Shown here: positions 57,761 through 64,000 of the stretch, in pieces
Position numbering within the stretch: position 1 is the stretch's first letter
Layout: each line of letters opens with the position of its first letter
Source: Bacteroidales bacterium UBA2861
GTDB lineage: Bacteria; Bacteroidota; Bacteroidia; Bacteroidales; UBA932
DNA: 64,000 nucleotides
NCBI GenBank assembly: GCA_002350615.1
Contig: DEFD01000018.1
Coordinates: 127,531-191,530, forward strand
Direction of reading: 5' to 3'
Made by a program: the position numbers and the translations under genes
The notes under the pieces: generated by a model
The model's database searches: none
What the model was told of the DNA's origin: nothing
The model's input: only the letters and a program-made list of their open reading frames with translations

Positions 57761-59329
57761 CTACTCTCCTTCATCGGTTCCTGCCGAAGCTCCTTCATCG
57801 GTTCCTGCCGAAGCTCCGGAGGACACAAGGGACTGGTCCCCTCCGTTCGCCCAGTTGTCACTGTAAGAAGCGGGATCGGTGGCGATGCTGCCGGACGGAT
57901 CATAGTCGGCAGGGACCGCCGCGTAAACGGCCTCCTGGATACGGAAGCCCACGGACAGGGAGTATTCTCCCATCACGCGCACTTCGTAGCCGACCTTCTG
58001 GATTTCGGAGATGCAGTTCTCCGCCTTCTGCAGGTCAACCAGCATGACGAAGTTCGCACGAGGTGTGGCGAAGAGGATGGGGGAACTGTACATGGACTCC
58101 AGAGGGATGAGGGTGAACTTGGTGAAGCGGATGCTGCCGTCGCTCTCGGTGTTGGTCTTGTTGCCATACACCGCATACTCGGCCCTCTTGTACCTGGTAA
58201 GGAACTCGGGGCTGCAGTGCAGCTCCATGTTCTTTGCGAAGAACGGGCTGATGGCATCGACGAAGTCCTCCACATACTTGATGAGAGCAGCATCGTCGAG
58301 AGTGCGGAAGTCTTTCGCTCCCTTGAAGTAGTTGAACTTGCAGTCTGCGTCGGTGAGGCCTTCTACGAGGATGGTCTCATAGCCGTCCATGGAGTCTTTC
58401 GCAGCAAAGCCTGCTCCGCCGTCGGTGGCTTCACTCGTATGATCCACGAACTTGCCCTTGCCAAGCATGGCGAAGGTGATGTCTTCCGGCACCTTGGGGA
58501 GGATATGCTCCTCGATGAGGTACTTGGTGAAGGGCATGTCCGCCTGAGTCTTGCCCTGTTCGTACAGGTACACCAGCCAGCTGGAGAGAACCTCCGCAGG
58601 GATGATGGGGACATTGATCTTGTGGCGGCGGTAAGGGATGGTCACAGGGGTGAACTTGGCATTGCCCTTAGGCGTCCACTTCGCCGTAAACTGCTGGGAG
58701 ACTTCAGTGATGATGGCTGCAGCAGCCTTGTAGTCGGTGATGCTCTGAACCTTCGTGAGGAACTTGGCATCGTTGAAGGCGTTGTATATACGCTTGTTCA
58801 GAACCTCGATGCGGGTGTTGGCCGGCATGCTGGTACCGAATTCCGCGTTCAGCTCCGACAAGTCGGATGCGGAGATGGTCACGTTGGACGCTGCCACGAG
58901 AGCATTCGCGAATCCCTGGGAAGAGGCGAGCGCCTGGGCTGCCAGCTTGTTGTGGAATGCAGCGGCGTTGACGGAGTACCGGGCAGCTGCCCCGGCTGCG
59001 GGAGTGGCTGCCTTGGGAGCCGGCTTCGGCTCGGCCTCTTCGCTGAGAGTGGCCACCGTCTGCTGAAGCTGCTGCTTGTCGGACTGCAGACCGGCAATGG
59101 TCTGATCCTGCTGCTGCGAGCTCTTCAGCATTGCATTGAAGATGGAGACGGCATCCTCATCGTCAGCAGACGCCTCGAAAGCTTCGAGAAAATCCTTGCC
59201 ATAGGTGGCACTGATCCTCTGTCGCTCGTCGTCGGTGAGTTCGTACTTGCCGTCCTTTTTGACAAGCTCGCTCTTGCCAAGGAACTTGGCGACGATACCG
59301 ACAATCTTTTTGTTGGAAATTTTACCCAT
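57761..59329 (-). CDS. Major capsid protein with N-terminal scaffold-like region
   Basis: 522 residues. Residues 1-110 contain a coiled coil (DDEDAVSIFNAMLKSSQQQDQ.. LQSDKQQLQQTVATLSEE) and a Pro/Ala linker, as in HK97-like capsids with a built-in scaffolding domain removed by the protease. The rest (VEGLTDADCKFNYFKGAKDF, KNMELHCSPEFLTRYKRAEYAVYG, LIPLESMYSSPILFATPRANFVMLVD, VRVMGEYSLSVGFRIQEAVYAAVP) has the beta-rich character of a capsid shell. It is the largest head gene next to a protease. The C-terminus carries two exact copies of an 8-residue unit. Confidence 0.85.
   Translation of the reverse strand: MGKISNKKIVGIVAKFLGKSELVKKDGKYELTDDERQRISATYGKDFLEAFEASADDEDAVSIFNAMLKSSQQQDQTIAGLQSDKQQLQQTVATLSEEAEPKPAPKAATPAAGAAARYSVNAAAFHNKLAAQALASSQGFANALVAASNVTISASDLSELNAEFGTSMPANTRIEVLNKRIYNAFNDAKFLTKVQSITDYKAAAAIITEVSQQFTAKWTPKGNAKFTPVTIPYRRHKINVPIIPAEVLSSWLVYLYEQGKTQADMPFTKYLIEEHILPKVPEDITFAMLGKGKFVDHTSEATDGGAGFAAKDSMDGYETILVEGLTDADCKFNYFKGAKDFRTLDDAALIKYVEDFVDAISPFFAKNMELHCSPEFLTRYKRAEYAVYGNKTNTESDGSIRFTKFTLIPLESMYSSPILFATPRANFVMLVDLQKAENCISEIQKVGYEVRVMGEYSLSVGFRIQEAVYAAVPADYDPSGSIATDPASYSDNWANGGDQSLVSSGASAGTDEGASAGTDEGE
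57767..57814 (-). repeat. Perfect 24-bp tandem duplication in the capsid gene
   Basis: 57767-57790 and 57791-57814 are identical and keep frame; each adds GASAGTDE to the capsid C-terminus. Confidence 0.9.
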
Positions 59330-59369
59330 AGAAATGAAAAAGTTTATAGTTGTTATTCTGGCTCGTCAG

Positions 59370-60233
59370 TTAGAATTCGTGGGAACGGAGAAAGACATTC
59401 TGCACACAGTCTTCCAGTTCGGCCATGCCGTCTGCCATACCGTTGTCTATGGCTTTCGCCGTGCTGAACGTAGCGCCTGAGAGCACTCCGGGGGCATCGG
59501 CCTTAAGATTTTTCCGGCCTTCTTTCACGGCTTCCTGGAACACGCGGGCTATCTCTGACAGCTCCGCCTTCATGGCCTCCGGCTTGCCGTCAAGGGCATC
59601 ACGGTAGGCCCTGTTCTTGTCCGAGGACTCAGGTGCGTATATTTCGAGGGTCCTCCTGCCGGTCTGCTTGTTTTCCCGGTCATCCACGATCTGGGCATAG
59701 ACGCCAATGGAGCCCACTTCTGAAAGAAGATTGTCCATGAAAAGCGCATCGCACTGACTGGCAACCCAGTAAGCGGCGCTGGCAGCATAGTCACAATGAG
59801 CGATGATCGGCTTGCCGTCCGCCTGGATCCGCCGAATGGCAGCCACCAAGGGCATCACCGAATCTGTCGTGCCTCCAGGAGAATCGAAGTCGAGCACGAA
59901 ACCGACGATATTCTCGCGGACGCGATATTCATCAAGGATGGCCGCCACTTCGAGTGTAGAGGTACCATAACAGTTGTCATATTTGGTAAGGGTCCCAGTC
60001 ACAGGCACAACCAGGACCATCCGGTCACTGGTCGAAGGAGAATCTCCGACCTGTGTCGCTCCGTCCAGGTCCATCAACAAGGGGCGGATATCCTCCACCT
60101 CCGCTGAAACCGGCTTTCTTTCCAGGAAATCGTTAGCCACCTGATAGAGACGTCTCGCCTCAGGCGCTGAAATAAGCCACCTGCCCCGGAGAATATCCAT
60201 GACAAGTGCCCTGTTGTTTTTGTATTTCGGCAT
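59370..60233 (-). CDS. Prohead protease, S49/ClpP-like
   Basis: 287 residues from the ATG at 60233; a GTG two codons upstream is possible. Core: GFVLDFDSPGGTTDSVMPLVAAIRRIQADGKPIIAHCDYAASAAYWVASQCD, with the Ser of YAASAAYW in the position of the SppA nucleophile, and MDNLLSEVGSIGVYAQIVD. It matures the capsid, probably removing the capsid N-terminal region. Confidence 0.88.
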   Translation of the reverse strand: MPKYKNNRALVMDILRGRWLISAPEARRLYQVANDFLERKPVSAEVEDIRPLLMDLDGATQVGDSPSTSDRMVLVVPVTGTLTKYDNCYGTSTLEVAAILDEYRVRENIVGFVLDFDSPGGTTDSVMPLVAAIRRIQADGKPIIAHCDYAASAAYWVASQCDALFMDNLLSEVGSIGVYAQIVDDRENKQTGRRTLEIYAPESSDKNRAYRDALDGKPEAMKAELSEIARVFQEAVKEGRKNLKADAPGVLSGATFSTAKAIDNGMADGMAELEDCVQNVFLRSHEF

Positions 60234-60296
60234 ATACACTTTGCGTTAACAGTTCACGCAAAGGTATAAAGCTCTTCTTCTTTGTAAAGGACAGCC

Positions 60297-60632
60297 CTAA
60301 ATGAGTTCCGTGTAACGGCAGGTGACTGTCTGCACCCGGTCGTCCCCAAGCTGCATTCGTGCGGGCAATTCGACGCTCCCGAAAGTCATGATACCGAAGG
60401 CGCTGTTTTCTTCGTCGGTCCAGGTGACCGTGATCTGCAAATCGGCTGTTACAATCTCAGGGAAAATCGGCGACCGGCGAATCTTCTGGGAAAGATTGAT
60501 TTCCCTGGTCTGCCCGTCTTCAGATGTGTCGATGGTGAGAGTCCCGGCACCGGGAATGATGTCGAGGGCAAAAGGTGCAGGTTCCTGCGCATTGAGGTCC
60601 AGCAGGACGATGGAAGTGATGATGTGTTTCAT
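60297..60632 (-). CDS. Phage hypothetical, head region
   Basis: 111 residues, beta-rich (MKHIITSIVLLDLNAQEPAPFALDI.., DLQITVTWTDEENSAFGIMTFGS). Not recognised; placed before the protease and overlapped by four bases with the upstream gene. It might be a decoration or neck protein. Confidence 0.6.
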   Translation of the reverse strand: MKHIITSIVLLDLNAQEPAPFALDIIPGAGTLTIDTSEDGQTREINLSQKIRRSPIFPEIVTADLQITVTWTDEENSAFGIMTFGSVELPARMQLGDDRVQTVTCRYTELI

Positions 60633-61192
60633 TGTTTTCTTGGATCCAGGAGGGTTGAGTCCTGCTCGTCGAAGAAATACTTCGCTTTACGCAACAGCAG
60701 GGCGGATTTCTTTTTCATGAGAGCCAGTTCCTGACGGTACACTCTCTTATGCAGGGTGTCGAAGGGTTCGCCGGTGGTGAGATTGCGGCTGAGGACATAG
60801 CTCTCCACTATCTCCTGCTTCTCGTACCCGTACTGCAGTCCCTTGAGATAGTAGCGATAGAAATCCAGCTCGAAGCAGCCTTGCAGCAGATGATTGATCC
60901 GTGGTACCGCCGTTGCCGGATACTGCATCCATTTGTTCCTGCAGCCATCGAGGGCCCGGACCAGCGGCAGGTCAAAGGAGCAGATTGTCTGACCTTCAGC
61001 GGGAACGACTTCCGCAGGCATCAGTACCGGATACGCGAGATAGGTCAGGGCTTCGCCGACTATATTCGTGCTTGACACCTGGTAATGCCCGGTGGCACGG
61101 TCCCTGGGAAACAGGAACTGGAGGAAGTCGAGTGCCAAGCCGCAATCGATGGGGCAGTCGGCACTTATGCGGTTCAACTCATCTTTGGGCAT
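60629..61192 (-). CDS. Phage hypothetical, first gene of head operon
   Basis: 187 residues with several Cys and aromatic residues (CPIDCGLALDFLQFLFPRD.. CFELDFYRYYLKGLQYGY) and a basic C-terminal end. Not recognised. It is the first gene after the non-coding repeat region, so the late promoter should lie upstream of 61192. Confidence 0.65.
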   Translation of the reverse strand: MPKDELNRISADCPIDCGLALDFLQFLFPRDRATGHYQVSSTNIVGEALTYLAYPVLMPAEVVPAEGQTICSFDLPLVRALDGCRNKWMQYPATAVPRINHLLQGCFELDFYRYYLKGLQYGYEKQEIVESYVLSRNLTTGEPFDTLHKRVYRQELALMKKKSALLLRKAKYFFDEQDSTLLDPRKQ

Positions 61193-61308
61193 AATCTATA
61201 AAGTTACAAAATCTTACGCATATTATCAAGAATTTTTATGGAACATTTTCATCAACATGGCAAAATCGGCATTGTCCTCGGCTCCCAAAAAGGGTAGCAG
61301 TTTTTGGC

Positions 61309-61503
61309 AACTACCAAAACTACCAAACTACTATGCTGATAATCAGTACTTTAGAAAACTACACACAGCTACCGGGTAGTTTTTGGAGTAGTTTTTAGCC
61401 CTTTCGGTAGTTTTCCGGTAGTTTTTGGTAGTTTTTTCAAGGTCGAAAACTACCACTTATTTCGCTTATAATCAGTGTGGTAGCGAAGGTAGTTGAAGTA
61501 GTT
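61309..61503. repeat. Iteron-like cluster of GGTAGTTTTT / AACTACC
   Basis: AACTACC or close variants at 61309, 61318, 61326, 61357 and 61448; GGTAGTTTTT or close variants at 61375, 61387, 61406, 61417 and 61427; further GGTAG(TT) at 61479, 61488 and 61498. Neighbouring copies are often 9-12 bases apart, about one helical turn. Confidence 0.75.
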
Positions 61504-61661
61504 GGGAGAATCGGTTCCCGTGGCGCGATTGCATAAGCCTTCCTTATCGTTATAAGTGGGGAAAATCCCCCAGATTTTCCTTTTGATTAGGGGGTCCGGG
61601 GGATTTCATTCCACGTCCATATGTCCATATGGATATATTTTTATATAAATATATATATGGT

Positions 61662-61687
61662 GTCCGACGGGGCCCTCCCCGTCGGAC
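61662..61687. other. Perfect 11-bp GC hairpin
   Basis: GTCCGACGGGG (61662-61672) pairs with CCCCGTCGGAC (61677-61687), loop CCCT. It lies next to the AT-rich stretch; no T-run follows on either strand. Confidence 0.7.
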
Positions 61688-61691
61688 CAAT

Positions 61692-61721
61692 AAAAAAGGC
61701 CCCCGGATCTCTCCGGAGGCC
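61692..61721 (-). terminator. Rho-independent terminator of hicAB
   Basis: On the - strand GGCCTCCGGA (61721-61712) pairs with the segment 61707-61698 (one mismatch), loop of four, followed by TTTTTT. Confidence 0.8.
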
Positions 61722-61753
61722 GTGGCCGTCGCAGTTCTCGAAGTCTGCGATAA

Positions 61754-62155
61754 CTAAGCAAAGCGGACGGCCGTCAGATTGTTTGCAAAACTCCTAACCC
61801 CCCGTTCGATCTTTTCGATGGTTTTGCGAGTAGGCTTACTGCGCCCGTGCAGATAATGACCGAGTTGTGTCTGGCTCACCCCTGTAATCCTCTCCAGCCC
61901 GGCGAGACTGAATGCCTTGCAATACTCCTGCAGGAAACTCGCTGTATCGTAGAAAAACTCGTACTCTATCTCTTCGAATTGCTTGCCGGCTTTGTGATAG
62001 TACTCTCGCATTTCCTGATAGGCTTTTTGGAAGTCTTCAATCGTTTCTTCGACCGTCTTTCCCTCGCCTATGCAGCTGTAGCTGAGTGGCGTGTCATCCA
62101 TATAGGCAGAATAGCCAAAGGAAGACTTTTCAATAAATACTTTTACCTTTTTCAT
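61754..62155 (-). CDS. hicB: HicB-type antitoxin
   Basis: 133 residues. The N-terminal half (VKVFIEKSSFGYSAYMDDTPLSYSCIGEGKTVEETIEDFQKAYQEM) is the partial RNase H-like fold of HicB that blocks the toxin; the C-terminal half (FSLAGLERITGVSQTQLGHYLHGRSKPTRKTIEKIERGVRSF) is an XRE-type HTH that binds the operator. It follows hicA by 36 bases, the usual order. The protein should repress its own operon through the palindrome at 62412. Confidence 0.88.
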   Translation of the reverse strand: MKKVKVFIEKSSFGYSAYMDDTPLSYSCIGEGKTVEETIEDFQKAYQEMREYYHKAGKQFEEIEYEFFYDTASFLQEYCKAFSLAGLERITGVSQTQLGHYLHGRSKPTRKTIEKIERGVRSFANNLTAVRFA

Positions 62156-62191
62156 AACATTTGCCCCTTTTATGCTTGTTGATGTGGGGGC

Positions 62192-62380
62192 TCATTTGAG
62201 CCCCGCATCCTTCAAAATTTTGTTTAGTGTTCCGGTCGCAACCTCTTCGTTGTGGTGATGACTCATCTGAAAGTCTTTGTCCGTTATCGGACTATGCCAG
62301 AGAGGATGCCCGTTGCGTTCTGTCGGTGTCTTGTAACACCCGGCTTTCTTCAGTCTCTTTTCTAATTCAGTGTACTTCAT
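62192..62380 (-). CDS. hicA: HicA-type mRNA interferase toxin
   Basis: 62 residues, normal for HicA. The double-stranded-RNA-binding-like fold is seen in YTELEKRLKKAGC..NGHPLWHSP and HHHNEEVATGTLNKILKDAGLK. His25 in GHPLW is the catalytic His position of the family. It cuts mRNA when HicB is lost, so the pair may stabilise the prophage or act in phage defence. Confidence 0.9.
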   Translation of the reverse strand: MKYTELEKRLKKAGCYKTPTERNGHPLWHSPITDKDFQMSHHHNEEVATGTLNKILKDAGLK

Positions 62381-62407
62381 AGAACTTGTTGCTTTGTTAT
62401 CGCACTA

Positions 62408-62439
62408 CAAAAATAGGAATTTTCCTATTATTTACCAAA
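62408..62439 (-). promoter_or_regulatory. Promoter of hicAB, TTTG-N20-TATTTTTG
   Basis: On the - strand TTTG (62439-62436) and TATTTTTG (62415-62408) are 20 bases apart, an exact match to the host consensus. The -7 box ends 27 bases before the hicA ATG. Confidence 0.7.
62412..62429. promoter_or_regulatory. Palindromic operator in the hicAB promoter
   Basis: AATAGGAA (62412-62419) and TTCCTATT (62422-62429) form a perfect 8-bp inverted repeat with a 2-base centre. It overlaps the -7 box and the spacer, a fitting site for repression by HicB. Confidence 0.7.
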
Positions 62440-62467
62440 TTATTTGTTAAAAAACCACATCATATGT

Positions 62468-62788
62468 TTATTGTTTTCTCGGCCGGTAGCAGTGAGTGTC
62501 GATCCAAGCCCGGTATTCCTCCATCGAGTGGGTGCCCCGCCGGACATGGCTAAGGTCGCTGCTAAATGTCAGGCATATCCGCCCATCGATGTGCAGCAAG
62601 CAAAGCAGGCCTACGGCAACGGCTTCCTCCAACGGACGGATCCTGAGAGGCACCCATATGAACAGAGGAAGTGCGTTGAACCAGGCTTCGATAGCAGCCG
62701 CCCGGGTTTCGATAACCGCAGTAAACTTTTCCCTGAACTCCTGCTCCTGGCCGGCAGTACGCAGCAGATATTTCTCCCTCTGACTCAC
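62468..62788 (-). CDS. Phage hypothetical next to the primase/helicase
   Basis: 106 residues; starts within the stop of the upstream gene (overlap of four bases). Composition: a charged helical N-terminus (REKYLLRTAGQEQEFREKF), then two hydrophobic stretches (AWFNALPLFIWVPL, AVAVGLLCLLHI). Not recognised. It could be an accessory replication protein or a small membrane-associated protein. Confidence 0.55.
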   Translation of the reverse strand: MSQREKYLLRTAGQEQEFREKFTAVIETRAAAIEAWFNALPLFIWVPLRIRPLEEAVAVGLLCLLHIDGRICLTFSSDLSHVRRGTHSMEEYRAWIDTHCYRPRKQ

Positions 62789-64000
62789 TTCTCGATTCCG
62801 TATATTATGGCCGGCATATCATCTTCATCCTGATCTGATGCTTCTTTCATAAGGGTCGCGGCTTCCTCTTTCTGAAATCCTCCCACGACGACATCGAGCG
62901 ATATTCCATAATTCTCGGTTATCGCATCGTAATCGAACACCATGGCTGTCGTGGTGCGAGTCTTCACTGCTGCATCATCAGATGGCGTGTAGCCAAGGGC
63001 ATTGTCGATGAGTTTGAACTTCATTGACAGAACTGTCCCCATGTACTCTGGAGAGTTTTCCAGGTAATACTTCAAAGAATCTTTCGGAAGGGCCTTCTGA
63101 CCGTCCCGCGCTTCCTTGAGGTACTGCGAGGAAAGCCTGTTGAAGTTGACGAAAAGATACCGTTTCTCCGGATTGAGTTCCACTTCCTGGTTTGCCCGCT
63201 TGGACTCCCTGGTAGTGATGCTTCGGCCACCTCGAGTTATCCTGTAATCCACATCGATCCATGCCCGAGAGGACCCCACCAAGTTCTCCACGGTTTCCCA
63301 AAAGCCTGCGAGTTCGTTACTTTGCCGTGTCTTTGCATTTTGGTTGATACATAGACGAGTGCAGAGATCCAAGAGTTCCGGGTAGTGGAACGATAGTCCC
63401 AACTGGCCGTCAAGGGTGCGGAAGGCCGCAAGCACCGTAGCCCAGTTTTTGAGGGTTCGATCTTCGACCGCGGATGAGCGGGCCTTATCCGAAAGGTCGG
63501 TTACGGTATCGTCCCAGGCGGAGCGGAACCCAGCAGCAAAGATGCTGCGCATTGCAAGCATCTGAGCGGTCAGGTGCGTTATTCCCCTGTTCTCTATCCT
63601 CCGGAGGTTTTCGAAATTGCGCTTCTCCTCGTCGCTGAAGGTGGTTTTACTGAACGAGAGGAAGATCATTCTGGAGAACAGAGCAATATCCGCAGTCGGC
63701 ATCTCCTGTCCGGAAAGGACGACACCGCAGTCCACGGAAGTGGTTTCCCTGCGCTTGTCGTTGTCGATATTCACCCTGGTGCGACCTGTACCGTCCCAAA
63801 GGCCCTTCAATATCTCCTGCTTGTCTGGTGGGAGATCTTTCTTGTATTCGTCCAAGTGGACGACAGCGTTTGACACCTCTGCGATTGCTTCCGCAAGAGC
63901 CGCCTTTGTGGAAGCAGAAAGGTTCGGAGCTGAATAGTCGGTAAAAAAGAAGGACGTGAGCGAAGCACCCAGCTGGGTCTTTCCAGTTCCCTTAGGTCCG
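62785..64000 (-). CDS. Phage primase/helicase-type AAA ATPase (5' partial)
   Basis: The frame is open to the window end, so the N-terminus is missing; a GTG at 63876 is an internal codon. The visible 405 residues begin with the P-loop GPKGTGKTQLGAS, followed by Walker B VVHLDEYK, sensor-1-like VDCGVVLSGQEMP and an arginine in IALFSRMIFLSF. The C-terminal 200 residues have no clear family. It resembles the helicase half of Bacteroidales phage primase/helicase proteins; a primase or Toprim domain may lie upstream outside the window. Confidence 0.75.
   Translation of the reverse strand, partial: GPKGTGKTQLGASLTSFFFTDYSAPNLSASTKAALAEAIAEVSNAVVHLDEYKKDLPPDKQEILKGLWDGTGRTRVNIDNDKRRETTSVDCGVVLSGQEMPTADIALFSRMIFLSFSKTTFSDEEKRNFENLRRIENRGITHLTAQMLAMRSIFAAGFRSAWDDTVTDLSDKARSSAVEDRTLKNWATVLAAFRTLDGQLGLSFHYPELLDLCTRLCINQNAKTRQSNELAGFWETVENLVGSSRAWIDVDYRITRGGRSITTRESKRANQEVELNPEKRYLFVNFNRLSSQYLKEARDGQKALPKDSLKYYLENSPEYMGTVLSMKFKLIDNALGYTPSDDAAVKTRTTTAMVFDYDAITENYGISLDVVVGGFQKEEAATLMKEASDQDEDDMPAIIYGIEK

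Larger units (their letters stand above)
61193..61753. other. Non-coding region: repeats, AT-rich stretch and hairpins
   Basis: 560 bp between the HicB gene and the head operon. It contains a cluster of GTAGTT repeats in both orientations (61309-61503), a hairpin AAATCCCCC/GGGGGATTT (61563-61571, 61598-61606), an AT-only-like stretch (61620-61661), a strong GC hairpin (61662-61687) and the HicB terminator (61692-61721). No ORF with convincing sequence is present. An origin, a repressor-binding region or a late promoter are the main options. Confidence 0.7.
33937..64000. mobile_element. Tailed-phage prophage in tRNA-Ser (right end outside window)
   Basis: Integrase next to a tRNA, then lysis, tail, head, packaging and replication genes in the order of a temperate siphovirus. 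All modules needed for a virion are visible: terminase pair, portal, protease, capsid, tape measure, tail proteins and endolysin. No structural gene is visibly broken except a tape-measure fragment that sits beside an intact copy, so the element may be functional. Confidence 0.9.

Noticed and set aside
61092..61379. A + strand frame running into the GTAGTT repeats
   Set aside because: It is antisense to the head-operon gene and its repeat part merely translates the iterons (LPKLPN).
61309..61503. CRISPR array
   Set aside because: The repeats are 7-10 bases, in both orientations, with irregular short spacing and no cas genes.

Overview
This window is Bacteroidales chromosome, judged from several hallmarks: a hybrid two-component regulator that fuses sensor, kinase and AraC parts, a fimbrillin/FISUMP-type lipoprotein, the ExbB-membrane protein-ExbD-ExbD set, a BT_3928-type DoxX protein, and promoters with the TAnnTTTG -7 box instead of TATAAT. 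A gut or rumen lineage is likely, but I cannot name a genus.

Positions 1-33,836 are host DNA. 1-8.9 kb is carbohydrate-related: a heparinase II/III-like lyase (cut by the window edge), its probable hybrid two-component regulator, a surface lipoprotein preceded by a 52-codon small ORF, and a GH43-like beta-propeller protein. 8.9-33.8 kb is mostly housekeeping: DoxX/thioredoxin-like, tmk, folP, a CPBP protease, a nucleotidyltransferase, ftsB/divIC-like, a sialate O-acetylesterase, a putative porin, an FtsX-type permease, an M13 peptidase, an RsmF-like methyltransferase, Nudix, queA, dprA, tatD, type I asparaginase, the ExbB/ExbD energising complex, asnS, udk and a TonB-like protein. A tRNA-Ser(CGA) gene at 33,845-33,936 ends this part.

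From the tRNA 3' end to the window end lies one end of a tailed-phage (siphovirus-like) prophage; the other end is outside the window. A tyrosine integrase sits beside the tRNA on the + strand. Everything else is on the - strand, so it reads from high to low coordinates: a primase/helicase-type ATPase (cut by the window edge), a HicAB toxin-antitoxin pair under a palindromic operator, a 560-bp non-coding region with about a dozen GTAGTT repeats and an AT-rich stretch, then head genes (protease, capsid), small and large terminase with a PLD-like protein, portal, head-tail genes, the tape measure, tail proteins, a 1160-residue tail protein carrying a GH43 glycosidase domain, and a lysis cassette (holin-like, M15 endolysin, a candidate unimolecular spanin).

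The most unusual parts are (i) the tail protein with an apparently intact GH43 active site, (ii) the tape-measure neighbourhood, where two paralogous secreted-protein genes, three related terminators and a frameshifted copy of the tape-measure 5' end point to duplication and cargo insertion, (iii) a retropepsin-like/SEC-C fusion with a small partner gene in the same place, (iv) the repeat-rich region at 61.2-61.75 kb, and (v) a small translated-looking ORF in the leader of the fimbrillin-like lipoprotein.
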